Under the pieces are notes generated by a model. The model saw only the letters and a list, made by a program, of their open reading frames with translations, was not told the DNA's origin and searched no databases. The position numbers and the translations under genes are program-made. A DNA stretch of 64,000 nucleotides from Sulfuriferula sp047300855 (GTDB lineage: Bacteria; Pseudomonadota; Gammaproteobacteria; Burkholderiales; Sulfuriferulaceae), in assembly GCF_047300855.1 (NCBI RefSeq), contig NZ_CP170197.1, positions 1,302,001 through 1,366,000 on the forward strand. Reading direction: 5' to 3'. Positions 44,084-53,083 of this stretch are shown piece by piece; position 1 is the first letter of the stretch; every line of letters starts with the position of its first letter.

Positions 44084-46713
44084 ACGATGATCTCTTGTTT
44101 TACCAGGGTCAGCAGGCTGCCACTGGAGAGCGAGTGCGTGCCCATACGCTGGTAAATGATCCGGTACGGCCGATTTTGTATGCAGACAGAAAGTGCGTCG
44201 CTGGCGTCATGAGCATTTGTCGCGTCGCGAAGCGCAGGTAGCAACTCATGCGCATCGCTACCAAGAAGCGGCCCATGAAAAGCAAACAGGACCTCGGCTG
44301 CGGAGTTGATAAAAACGATGACACCATCGTCGTCCAAACCTATCATGGGTAGCGGTAGGTGTTCGAGCATTTCGCTGAGAATGTCGTGTTGAACCTTATC
44401 GCGCAAGTTCTGCTGTTCCTGCCGGGCAATTATTTTCTCCAGCTTCAGGTGGGTGTTGGATAGTTCCTGGCTCAATGCTTTTGTCTTGATATTCAGGCGC
44501 TGGTTTTCCTCCTTGAATTCTTTATTGAATTCCAGATTATGGCGCCGATTTTCCTCTGCCATTTCCTTAAGTCGAAAAGCGTCGTCAAGGTGTTGACGCA
44601 GTTGCAGATCATCCCATGGTTTAACGATAATTTTATGGACCAGGTCATTGTGGTCGTTATCGATAACGCTTTGTCTTTCGTTGTGAGCAGACAGAACCAT
44701 CCGTATCACGCCGGGGTGCATTTTCATGGTACGGCTGAGTAGCTCGATGCAACTCATGTCGGGTATTGCCAGGCCGGATACCAGAACGTCGACGTCGTGC
44801 TGGGCGAGCAGCGCCAGCGCTGCCTCTGCGCTGCAAGCGGTCATGATCAGATACTTGTCCTGGTGCAGCAATTGTTGCAGTGCTGCCAGAATATCAGGAT
44901 CGGCGTCCACCAGAAGCAGGATGCGCGTTGATTTCCTGCGGATTAAAATACTTTCCGGGAGATGTCTTTTTTCTATCAGCAGCACGGTTATTTCTGCCGG
45001 TGGAAGCGGCCGGCTGAAGTAGTATCCCTGCATTTCGTCACATCTATGGCGGCGCAGAAATTGACACTGGGCAGCTGTCTCGACCCCTTCGGCGACGACC
45101 CGGATGCCGAGGCTGTGGGCCATGGAAATAATCGCTTTCGATATCGCCGCATCATCAGCATCGGTAGTGATGTCCCTGACAAAGGAGCGATCAATTTTGA
45201 CGCGGTCGAACGGGAAACGCTTCAAATAGCTCAATGAGGAATAACCCGTTCCGAAGTCATCCAGAGCCAGATCTACTCCGAGCGCCTTGAGTTGACGAAG
45301 AGTGGCTTCGCTCGATGCTGTGTCTTGCATCAAAACCGTTTCAGTGATTTCCAGAGACAACATGCCCGGATTGATATGGTACTCGGCGAGCACCAATTCA
45401 ATCCGGTCCGCCAGCCTGGGGTCACGGAACTGTCGGGGCGAGACGTTCACGGCAACCTGGAATCCTGTCAGGCCCTGGTCAATCCAGGTACGTATATCCT
45501 GGCAGGCTTTGCGTAATACCCATTCGCTAATGCTGGCGATCAGGGCAGATTCTTCGGCAATGGGTATGAACCGCACTGGCGAAACCATGCCGAATACGGG
45601 GTGCTGCCATCGTACCAGTGTCTCCAGTCCGACCAGCTGGCCCGTACTCAGGCTAACCAGCGGCTGGTAGTGCAGGAGCAACTCATCATTGGCAATGGCA
45701 GAACGCAGGGCTTCGTCCAGCATGACGCGCTCCTGCATGCGCTCGTTCATTTCGCTGGAAAAGAACTGGAAGTGGTTGCGCCCATGGTCTTTCGCCTGGT
45801 ACAGGGCCATGTCGGCGTATTTGAATAACGTTGCAGTATCCGGACCATCTTGCGGATAAAGCGCAATGCCAATACTGCAGGTGACGTGGAAGCTATGGCC
45901 TTGTATGAAAAATGGATCAGCAATGGTCTGGAATATTTTTTCACAAATTGTTGCTACATGATGCGACTGATTGATTTCCCGCAGCACCAGCACGAATTCA
46001 TCGCCGCCATGCCGGGATACCGTATCACCTTCTCTGACGCAGGCACGCAGCCGTTCGGCCACGTCGAGCAACATCCGGTCACCCGCAGCATGTCCCAGAC
46101 TGTCGTTAATCAACTTGAAGTGATCCAGGTCAAGGAATAGCAGCGCCACGCTATCCTCGCTGCGGTCGGTTTGGGCTATCGCCTGTTCCAGGCGGTCTTT
46201 GAGCAGATTGCGGTTGGGCAGTCCGGTCAGCGCGTCGTGGGTAGACTGATGCGCAAGTCGCACCTCATCACGTTTATGCTCGGAAATGTCGGTCTGCACA
46301 CCAATGAAATACGTAATCTGGTCAGTTTCATCTTCATCGGGTACCGGAGAAATGAGCAGTTTGCACCAGATTTCAGTGCCATCCTGGTGAAACTTGCGCA
46401 GTACCAGATTGGCTTCGCGCTTGTTGGCAAGCGCGCAGTAGACGGCGGCTATCTCATTTTCATCGTGATGATTGCGGAGCAAAAAAGAAAAATCGCGTCC
46501 AACGACTTCCTCGATTGCATGGCCGGTCATACGGCAAAAGGCGTCGTTGGCAAAAATAATCGGATTGGATGTGCTCGTTGCATCCAGGATGACAATGCCG
46601 TTTCCTGAAAACGCAAGTGCGCGGCTACCTATCCGCAGCAGGGGGTCGAACTGTCGGTGCCGGTCGGTATGGAAGGTCATTGGCCCATGCCCGGATGGCC
46701 AGGTAGTGCACAT
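44080..46713 (-). CDS. PAS-GGDEF-EAL-pseudoreceiver-PAS signalling protein
   Basis: 877 residues. Order: PAS (32-148), GGDEF with RHGGDEF (235-240) and an REGD inhibitory site, EAL (335-580) whose motif reads ETL (364-366) with the catalytic Glu and DDFGTGYSS, VKIDRS and AEGVE kept, a receiver-like domain (596-715), a coiled coil (about 725-785) and a C-terminal PAS (790-870). In the receiver the phosphoacceptor Asp is replaced by Gly (VLVSGLAIPDM, G647), although the Lys and DxD region remain, so it should not be phosphorylated. Met at residue 12 (46680) is an alternative start. Confidence 0.92.
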   Translation of the reverse strand: MCTTWPSGHGPMTFHTDRHRQFDPLLRIGSRALAFSGNGIVILDATSTSNPIIFANDAFCRMTGHAIEEVVGRDFSFLLRNHHDENEIAAVYCALANKREANLVLRKFHQDGTEIWCKLLISPVPDEDETDQITYFIGVQTDISEHKRDEVRLAHQSTHDALTGLPNRNLLKDRLEQAIAQTDRSEDSVALLFLDLDHFKLINDSLGHAAGDRMLLDVAERLRACVREGDTVSRHGGDEFVLVLREINQSHHVATICEKIFQTIADPFFIQGHSFHVTCSIGIALYPQDGPDTATLFKYADMALYQAKDHGRNHFQFFSSEMNERMQERVMLDEALRSAIANDELLLHYQPLVSLSTGQLVGLETLVRWQHPVFGMVSPVRFIPIAEESALIASISEWVLRKACQDIRTWIDQGLTGFQVAVNVSPRQFRDPRLADRIELVLAEYHINPGMLSLEITETVLMQDTASSEATLRQLKALGVDLALDDFGTGYSSLSYLKRFPFDRVKIDRSFVRDITTDADDAAISKAIISMAHSLGIRVVAEGVETAAQCQFLRRHRCDEMQGYYFSRPLPPAEITVLLIEKRHLPESILIRRKSTRILLLVDADPDILAALQQLLHQDKYLIMTACSAEAALALLAQHDVDVLVSGLAIPDMSCIELLSRTMKMHPGVIRMVLSAHNERQSVIDNDHNDLVHKIIVKPWDDLQLRQHLDDAFRLKEMAEENRRHNLEFNKEFKEENQRLNIKTKALSQELSNTHLKLEKIIARQEQQNLRDKVQHDILSEMLEHLPLPMIGLDDDGVIVFINSAAEVLFAFHGPLLGSDAHELLPALRDATNAHDASDALSVCIQNRPYRIIYQRMGTHSLSSGSLLTLVKQEIIV

Positions 46714-46924
46714 TCGGCATTGAAGCCCGGCATGTCTTCAAATCTGTCACGCATATACGGCCTTTGGTCATAGAGTCAGCATGGCGTGTTAAGCCAGTTC
46801 ATTCGTACAGAATCAAACCCCCTTAGCCTGATCCAGGCTGACATTGTTACATCGGCAAATATTTTGGAAGTCTTTAGCCATATTTCGCCGTTGGTCGCAC
46901 CAATTTCCGGTCTTCGGTGAAATA

Positions 46925-46951
46925 CGGGGGATTTATGTACTTATTCCCCCG
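46925..46951. promoter_or_regulatory. Inverted repeat in the flhB upstream region
   Basis: CGGGGGA / TCCCCCG arms (7 bp, perfect) around a 13-base spacer, 93 bases before flhB, in a 330-base gap between a divergent GGDEF-EAL gene and flhB. No T-run follows. It could be an operator. No clear FlhDC box or sigma-28 promoter is seen in the gap. Confidence 0.35.
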
Positions 46952-47043
46952 ATGGCCTGGATGGCTTATCGCCAATAATCGTAGCTGTGTGATCCGGCTA
47001 TGCGTCATATTGAAGGCAAGACGGCCCCGCCATAGGAACAGCG

Positions 47044-48216
47044 ATGTCAGAAGACAGCGATCTCGAAAAAACTGAATCAGCCACCCCGCAGCGACTTGAA
47101 AAGGCGCGCGAGGACGGCAATGTCCCGCGTTCGCGCGAGCTGGCCACATTCACCATACTGATTGCTGCAGGAAGCGGTATCTGGTTTTCGGGAGACAAGC
47201 TGATCCGTCAACTGGAAAGCACGCTTGTTTCCGGCCTTAGCTTTGAGCGAACCCAGGCATTCGATATGTCTGCACTCTTTGCGCACCTTGGTGCGAGCCT
47301 GGGCGATTTGTTGTGGGTGTTCGCGCCTATAGCACTGCTATTGATTGTTGTGGCCCTGGTTACTCCCGCCATCATTGGTGGCTGGTTGTTCAGCACCAAG
47401 TCGCTGCAACCGAATTTTGGGCGCATGAACCCGATCAAAGGGCTGGGCAATCTGGTCTCTTCCAATGCGGCGGTGGAATTCGGCAAGGCGATAGCCAAAA
47501 CCATTCTGGTGGGCGTGGTTGCCAGTCTGGTGATCTGGCAGCAAAAAGACGCAGTTCTGGCCCTGAGTGTCGAGTCCCTGCATGAAGGCAGCGCCCACCT
47601 TGGCAGCCTGCTGTGGATCAGTTTCATCACGATTACCGGTGCCCTGGGCGTGATCGTCCTGATTGATGCGCCTTATCAAGTATTGCATCATGCCAACCAG
47701 CTGAAAATGACGCGCCAGGAAGTTCGTCAGGAAGCCAAGGAATCGGACGGAGATCCGCAAATCAAAGCAAAAATCCGCGCGCAGCAGCGTGAAATGGCGC
47801 GGCGCCGCATGATGTCCGAAGTGCCCACGGCAGACGTGGTGGTGACCAATCCGACCCACTACGCCGTGGCACTCAAATATTCGGACGGTGCGATGCGTGC
47901 ACCCAAGGTAGTCGCCAAAGGCGCCGATGAGGTGGCAGCGAAGATTCGCGAACTGGCCGGTGCGAACAATGTGCCGCTGCTGGAAGCCGCACCGCTGGCG
48001 CGGGCGCTATACCGGCATGCGGAACTGGGAGATGAAATTCCGGAAGCGCTGTATACCGCTGTGGCGGAAGTCCTGGCTTATGTATTCCAGTTGCGCGCCT
48101 ACCGTGAGCATGGCGGCGTACGTCCGGATATCCCCGGTGAGCTCGACGTGCCGCCGCAGCTTGATCCGCTCAACGCAGCAGCCCAGGCCACGAATAATCA
48201 GGGAGCCCGGCAATGA
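47044..48216 (+). CDS. flhB: FlhB, flagellar export gate protein
   Basis: 390 residues: N-terminal cytoplasmic KTESATPQRLEKAREDGNVPRS, four membrane helices, then a cytoplasmic domain with the autocleavage motif NPTHYAVAL, which sets the switch from rod/hook to filament export. Length is typical. First of a flhB-flhA-flhF-flhG-fliA-motC-motD run; overlaps flhA by four bases. Confidence 0.96.
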   Translation: MSEDSDLEKTESATPQRLEKAREDGNVPRSRELATFTILIAAGSGIWFSGDKLIRQLESTLVSGLSFERTQAFDMSALFAHLGASLGDLLWVFAPIALLLIVVALVTPAIIGGWLFSTKSLQPNFGRMNPIKGLGNLVSSNAAVEFGKAIAKTILVGVVASLVIWQQKDAVLALSVESLHEGSAHLGSLLWISFITITGALGVIVLIDAPYQVLHHANQLKMTRQEVRQEAKESDGDPQIKAKIRAQQREMARRRMMSEVPTADVVVTNPTHYAVALKYSDGAMRAPKVVAKGADEVAAKIRELAGANNVPLLEAAPLARALYRHAELGDEIPEALYTAVAEVLAYVFQLRAYREHGGVRPDIPGELDVPPQLDPLNAAAQATNNQGARQ

Positions 48217-50294
48217 ACGGCCTGAAACTGCCTGCCTGGATGACAGCGCCTGGGGGAGCTTCGCTGGTAGCACCGATGATCATTATCATCATGCTGGCAA
48301 TGATGATGTTGCCGCTGCCGGCGATTGTGCTCGACATCTTTTTCAGTTTCAATATTGCCCTTTCCATTATTGTTTTGCTCACCAGCCTGTATACGGTAAA
48401 GCCGCTGGATTTCATGGTTTTCCCTACGGTTCTGCTGGTCAGCACCATGCTCAGGCTCTCCCTCAACGTCGCGTCTACCCGGGTAGTGCTCACCGAAGGG
48501 CATACCGGTCCGGACGCTGCAGGTAAAGTAATCGAGGCTTTCGGGCATTTCCTGATCGGCGGTAATTACACCGTCGGTATCGTGGTATTCATCATCCTGA
48601 CCATCATCAACTTCATGGTCGTCACCAAGGGCGCCGGGCGTATCGCAGAAGTCGGCGCGCGTTTTACCCTGGATGCGATGCCCGGCAAACAGATGGCGAT
48701 CGACGCCGACTTGAATGCCGGATTGATCGGCGAACAGGAAGCACGTCAGCGCCGTACCGAAGTCGCTCAGGAAGCTGAGTTTTACGGTGCAATGGACGGT
48801 GCCAGCAAGTACGTACGAGGCGATGCGGTGGCTGGCATCATGGTGACGGTGATTAACATCGTCGGTGGCCTCATTGTCGGCATGGTGCAGCATGATCTGA
48901 CTTTTGCAGTCGCCATCAAGAATTACACCTTGCTGGCCATTGGCGATGGTCTGGTCGCACAGATTCCCTCGCTGCTGATTTCGACTGCGGCAGGTATTGT
49001 GGTTTCCCGTGTTGCCAGCGATCAGGATATTGGTGGGCAGTTACTTAGCCAACTTTTTGCCAAACCGCAGGTACTCTATATCGCCGCTGCAATCATCGGC
49101 GGAATGGGGCTTATTCCCGGCATGCCGCACTTTGCTTTTCTTCTGCTGGGCGCGGTGCTGGGTGGCGGCGGTTATATCCTTACGCAACGCGCACTCCAGA
49201 CAGACATTGAACCGCCACCCGCTGTGGTGGCCGCTCCCAACGAGATGGAAGAAGCGACCTGGCAGGATATTGTGCCGGTAGACACGCTGAGTCTGGAAGT
49301 GGGTTATCGCCTCATTCCTCTGGTAGATAAGGATCAGGGCGGTGAACTGCTGCGCCGCATCAAGGGTATTCGCAAGAAATTTGCCCAGGAAGTCGGTTTC
49401 CTGTCACCGCCAGTGCATATTCGTGACAACCTCGAACTCAGGCCAGCGGAATATCGCATCAGCCTGAAAGGCGTTGAAATCGGGAGCGGCGAAGCGCATG
49501 CCGGCCAATATCTGGCTATTAATCCCGGCATGGTTACCGGTACGCTGCCCGGCGCATTGTCCAGCGACCCGGCGTTCGGCCTGCCCGCAACATGGGTAGA
49601 TGCGGGGCTGCGCGAACAGGCGCAAACCATGGGCTATACCGTGGTGGACGCCGGTACGGTGGTGGCGACCCATCTCAATCATCTGATCACGCTGCATGCA
49701 GCTGAACTGCTGGGGCGTCAGGAGGTGCAGCAACTGCTCGACCATCTGGGTACGGAATCGCCCAAGCTGGTGGAAGATCTGGTGCCCAAGCTGGTGACGA
49801 TTTCCACGCTGCAAAAGGTGCTGCAAAACCTGTTGATTGAGGGCGTGCATATCCGCGACATGCGCACCATTATCGAAACCCTGGCAGAGCATGCAACGCG
49901 CATTCAGGATCCCAATGAACTCACTGCCCTGGTGCGCATCGCCCTGGGTCGCGCAATTGTCCAGCAGCTGTTCCCGTCGGCGAACGAGCTTTCGGTGATG
50001 ACGCTGGATAGCCGTCTGGAGCGCCTGCTGATGCAGGCTTTACAGGCAAGCGGACCGGAAGGCGCAGGAATTGAACCCGGCCTTGCCGATATGCTGGCTA
50101 CTCAGACCGAACTGGCAACCCGACAGCAGGAGCAACTGGGTTTCACCCCGGTACTCCTGGTGCCGGGACCTTTACGTGCACTGCTCGCCCGCTTTTTGCG
50201 CCGTGCACTTCCGCAACTCAAGGTGTTGTCGCACGCCGAACTTCCCGATTCAAAAACCATTAGGGTTACCAGCCTAGTTGGAGGCCAAGCATGA
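48213..50294 (+). CDS. flhA: FlhA, flagellar export gate protein
   Basis: 693 residues. About eight membrane helices in the first 320 residues, with the FHIPEP signature area FPTVLLVSTMLRLSLNVASTR, then a large cytoplasmic domain (from about 335) that docks chaperone-substrate complexes. FlhA and FlhB form the gate of the flagellar type III export machine. Overlaps flhB and flhF by four bases each. Confidence 0.97.
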   Translation: MNGLKLPAWMTAPGGASLVAPMIIIIMLAMMMLPLPAIVLDIFFSFNIALSIIVLLTSLYTVKPLDFMVFPTVLLVSTMLRLSLNVASTRVVLTEGHTGPDAAGKVIEAFGHFLIGGNYTVGIVVFIILTIINFMVVTKGAGRIAEVGARFTLDAMPGKQMAIDADLNAGLIGEQEARQRRTEVAQEAEFYGAMDGASKYVRGDAVAGIMVTVINIVGGLIVGMVQHDLTFAVAIKNYTLLAIGDGLVAQIPSLLISTAAGIVVSRVASDQDIGGQLLSQLFAKPQVLYIAAAIIGGMGLIPGMPHFAFLLLGAVLGGGGYILTQRALQTDIEPPPAVVAAPNEMEEATWQDIVPVDTLSLEVGYRLIPLVDKDQGGELLRRIKGIRKKFAQEVGFLSPPVHIRDNLELRPAEYRISLKGVEIGSGEAHAGQYLAINPGMVTGTLPGALSSDPAFGLPATWVDAGLREQAQTMGYTVVDAGTVVATHLNHLITLHAAELLGRQEVQQLLDHLGTESPKLVEDLVPKLVTISTLQKVLQNLLIEGVHIRDMRTIIETLAEHATRIQDPNELTALVRIALGRAIVQQLFPSANELSVMTLDSRLERLLMQALQASGPEGAGIEPGLADMLATQTELATRQQEQLGFTPVLLVPGPLRALLARFLRRALPQLKVLSHAELPDSKTIRVTSLVGGQA

Positions 50295-51565
50295 ACGTTA
50301 AAAAATTTTCCGCCAGCAATTCCCGTGACGCCTTGCGCAAGGTCCGCGATGCACTCGGTCCGGATGCGGTGATTCTGTCGAACCGCAGTATCGATGGCGG
50401 CGTTGAAATCATGGCGCTTGCAAATGAGGATATCGCAGCACTGGTGGCGCCATCCGTGGAGAAGGAAACTGTGCCGCAACCTCAGCTCACGCCATTGCCG
50501 CCAAAACGTCGTATGGAGAGCAACCAGGCCGCCAGCCTCTCGGGCGCTCTCGAAACCGCACGTGCAGCATCGACCGCGAAACAGGCCGCCGCCAGCGAGT
50601 TTAATGAAGTCATGAGCGAGATCCGTTCGATGCGCGGCATGCTGGAGACGCAACTCGCCGAGTTGTCATGGGGAGCCAGCCAGAGCAGACAGCCGCATCG
50701 CGCCGTGATTATGCGCGAATTGCTGGCAGCAGGATTTAGCGCCAGTCTGGCACGGCATCTGGCGGAAAATCTGCCGGCCGCAGACACTGCCGAAGAAGGG
50801 ATGACCTGGGTCAAATCGGTTCTGGTACGCAACCTGCAGGCCATTAACAACGAAAACGAGATTCTGGAAAAAGGCGGGGTGTTTGCCCTGGTCGGACCTA
50901 CCGGCGTAGGCAAAACCACCACGACCGCCAAGCTGGCTGCGCGTTGTGTAATGCGCCACGGCACCGGCAAGCTGGCACTGATCACTACGGACGGCTATCG
51001 TATCGGCGGCCATGAGCAATTGCGCATCTACGGCAAGATTCTGGGCGTGATGGTGCATTCGGTAAAAGATGAAGCCGACCTGCGCATCGCACTGGACGAA
51101 TTGAAGAACAAGCACACGATCCTGATCGATACGGTGGGCATGAATCAGCGCGACCATATGGTTGCTGAACAGGTTGCCATGCTCTCGGGCGCAAGCACCA
51201 AGGTGAAACGCCTGCTGTGTCTTAATGCCACGTCTACCGGGGAGACGCTCAACGAAGTGGTGCGGGCCTATCAGGGCTCGGGGCTGGCGGGTTGCATCAT
51301 CACCAAGCTCGACGAAGCAGCGACCATAGGCAATGTACTGGACGTGGCCATCCGTCAGAAACTGAGCCTTTACTACACCGCTAATGGCCAGCGCGTGCCG
51401 GAAGACCTGCACGTCATCAATCGCGATTATCTGGTTGACCGTGCATTCAAACTGAAGCGCGAATCTTCGCCATTCCAGTATCAGGACGATGAGTTACCAC
51501 TGGTAATCGCCAATACCGTACGTGCGATGAAAGATAAATCTCTGCGTGAGGTGAATCTTGGCTAA
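50291..51565 (+). CDS. flhF: FlhF, SRP-type GTPase for flagellar placement
   Basis: 424 residues: N-terminal basic region (MNVKKFSASNSRDALRKVRDALGPDAVILSNR), a variable middle, then an NG GTPase domain with G1 ALVGPTGVGKTTTTAKLAAR, ITTDGYRIGGHEQL, LIDTVGMNQRD (G3) and ITKLDEA (G4). FlhF recruits early flagellar parts to the pole in many bacteria. All nucleotide motifs are intact. Overlaps flhG by eight bases. Confidence 0.95.
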   Translation: MNVKKFSASNSRDALRKVRDALGPDAVILSNRSIDGGVEIMALANEDIAALVAPSVEKETVPQPQLTPLPPKRRMESNQAASLSGALETARAASTAKQAAASEFNEVMSEIRSMRGMLETQLAELSWGASQSRQPHRAVIMRELLAAGFSASLARHLAENLPAADTAEEGMTWVKSVLVRNLQAINNENEILEKGGVFALVGPTGVGKTTTTAKLAARCVMRHGTGKLALITTDGYRIGGHEQLRIYGKILGVMVHSVKDEADLRIALDELKNKHTILIDTVGMNQRDHMVAEQVAMLSGASTKVKRLLCLNATSTGETLNEVVRAYQGSGLAGCIITKLDEAATIGNVLDVAIRQKLSLYYTANGQRVPEDLHVINRDYLVDRAFKLKRESSPFQYQDDELPLVIANTVRAMKDKSLREVNLG

Positions 51566-52349
51566 TTTCGATTTTGATCAGGCAGAAGGCCTGCGGCGCA
51601 TGCTTGCCGGGCCTCGTCCCCGCGTCCTGACATTTCTGTCGGTGCTGCGCGACGAGGAAAAAAACGCAATGCTGGCCAATCTGGGCGCATCGCTGGTGCA
51701 GACGGGAAGCGATGTGTTACTGGTCGACGCGCGTTCCGCATCAAAAGGGATCGCATCGCGGTTTGGAGCGACACGTCGTGCAAGCTTGCTCGATGTAGCG
51801 CGGCAGGAAAAGGCGCTGGATGAAGTGGTTCAGCCGGTATCGCAGGGCCTGGGTCTGGTTTCACTGGCGCGTGGACGGCAGAGCCTGGTCAGCCGGGACG
51901 AGGCCGATGCCCAGCGCCTGGCCAATAGCTTTGACTTGCTCGCAAGACAGGCCGGTGTCGTCATGGTGGATGGAGAACTTGACGCGAACGATTCATTTCC
52001 GCTTCCGGCCATGGCCGAAGGCCAGATCGTGGTTCAGATGTCTCCCGGTGCAGCGTCGATCAAATCCGCATACAGCCTGATCAAACGGCTTAGCGGATGC
52101 ATGGGGCGGCGCTCGTTCGGCGTGCTGGTGACCGGAGCATCCGAAGCAGAAGCTCACCTGGTTTATGAGAATATGGCGCGAACGGCAAGCCGTTACCTCG
52201 CCATTCAACTCAATTCCATGGGATCTGTGCCGGCTGATGAGCACCTCAACCGCGCGGCGCATCTGGGTCGTTCGGTAATCGATGCATTCCCGCTGGCTGG
52301 TGCTTCCGTTGCATTCAGGCGCCTAGCCGGACAACTCAGCCTGTCCTGA
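51558..52349 (+). CDS. flhG: FlhG (FleN/YlxH)-like protein with degenerate P-loop
   Basis: 263 residues, TTG start within the end of flhF, GAGGTG upstream. It keeps the N-terminal DQAEGLRRML motif (residues 7-16) that in FlhG stimulates FlhF GTPase, and the MinD/ParA-like LLVDARS and VMVDGELDAND strands. The expected Walker A (GKGGxGKT-like) region reads FLSVLRDEEKNAM (26-38): the glycines and signature Lys are gone, with only one possible P-loop Lys left. ATP binding and membrane cycling as in classical FlhG are therefore doubtful. The name rests mainly on position and the N-terminal motif. Confidence 0.85.
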   Translation: MANFDFDQAEGLRRMLAGPRPRVLTFLSVLRDEEKNAMLANLGASLVQTGSDVLLVDARSASKGIASRFGATRRASLLDVARQEKALDEVVQPVSQGLGLVSLARGRQSLVSRDEADAQRLANSFDLLARQAGVVMVDGELDANDSFPLPAMAEGQIVVQMSPGAASIKSAYSLIKRLSGCMGRRSFGVLVTGASEAEAHLVYENMARTASRYLAIQLNSMGSVPADEHLNRAAHLGRSVIDAFPLAGASVAFRRLAGQLSLS

Positions 52350-52351
52350 AT

Positions 52352-53083
52352 ATGTATACCGCTAACGGAAAATCGGACAAGAATTATCTCCTGACCCAGC
52401 ATGCACCGCTGGTCAGGCGGCTCGCCTTTCATCTGAAAGCCCGGCTGCCGCCCAGCGTGGAAGTGGACGATCTTGTGCAGGCAGGGATGATCGGTTTGCT
52501 TGATGCCATTAATCGGTATGAGGAAACCCACGGCGCACAGTTTGAGACGTATGCCGTGCAACGTATTCGCGGCGCGATGCTGGACGAACTGCGCAGTACC
52601 GACTGGTTGCCGCGCAGTATCCGTCAGAACATGCGCAAGATTGAGGTGGCAATGAATGCCCTTCAACAACGCCTGGGCCATGAACCCACAGAAACCGAAA
52701 TCGCCAGGGAACTCAAACTCTCATTGGCCGATTATCAGGAATTGCTGAGCAATGGGGCCGGACACCAGTTGATGTATTACGAAGATTTTCATGATGCGGA
52801 TGGCAACGACCATTTTCTGGACCAGCATTCCAAGGGTGAATCCGGCGATCCGCTGAAAGACCTGCTCGAAAGCGGTTTCCGCGGAGCAGTTGCTGAAGCG
52901 ATCGAAGCGCTGCCGGAGCGCGAAAAAATCCTGATGGGTCTTTACTATGAAGAAGAAATGAATCTCAAAGAGATCGGTGCGGTTATGGGGGTTTCGGAAT
53001 CGCGCGTATGCCAGTTACATAGTCAGGCCATAGCCCGGCTCCGATCAACACTCAGGGGACAGGCGTGGACTGGGGCAGTTTAG
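52352..53083 (+). CDS. fliA: FliA, flagellar sigma factor 28
   Basis: 243 residues. Region 2 (HAPLVRRLAFHLKARLPPSVEVDDLVQAGMIGLLDAI) and region 4 (LPEREKILMGLYYEEEMNLKEIGAVMGVSESRVCQLHSQAI) are complete. It directs RNA polymerase to late flagellar, stator and chemotaxis genes. It starts two bases after flhG ends and its 3' end overlaps motC by 19 bases. Confidence 0.96.
   Translation: MYTANGKSDKNYLLTQHAPLVRRLAFHLKARLPPSVEVDDLVQAGMIGLLDAINRYEETHGAQFETYAVQRIRGAMLDELRSTDWLPRSIRQNMRKIEVAMNALQQRLGHEPTETEIARELKLSLADYQELLSNGAGHQLMYYEDFHDADGNDHFLDQHSKGESGDPLKDLLESGFRGAVAEAIEALPEREKILMGLYYEEEMNLKEIGAVMGVSESRVCQLHSQAIARLRSTLRGQAWTGAV

Noticed and set aside
44080..46713. Inactive EAL domain because the motif reads ETL
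   Set aside because: The catalytic Glu is kept and the other metal and substrate motifs are intact, so loss of activity cannot be claimed.
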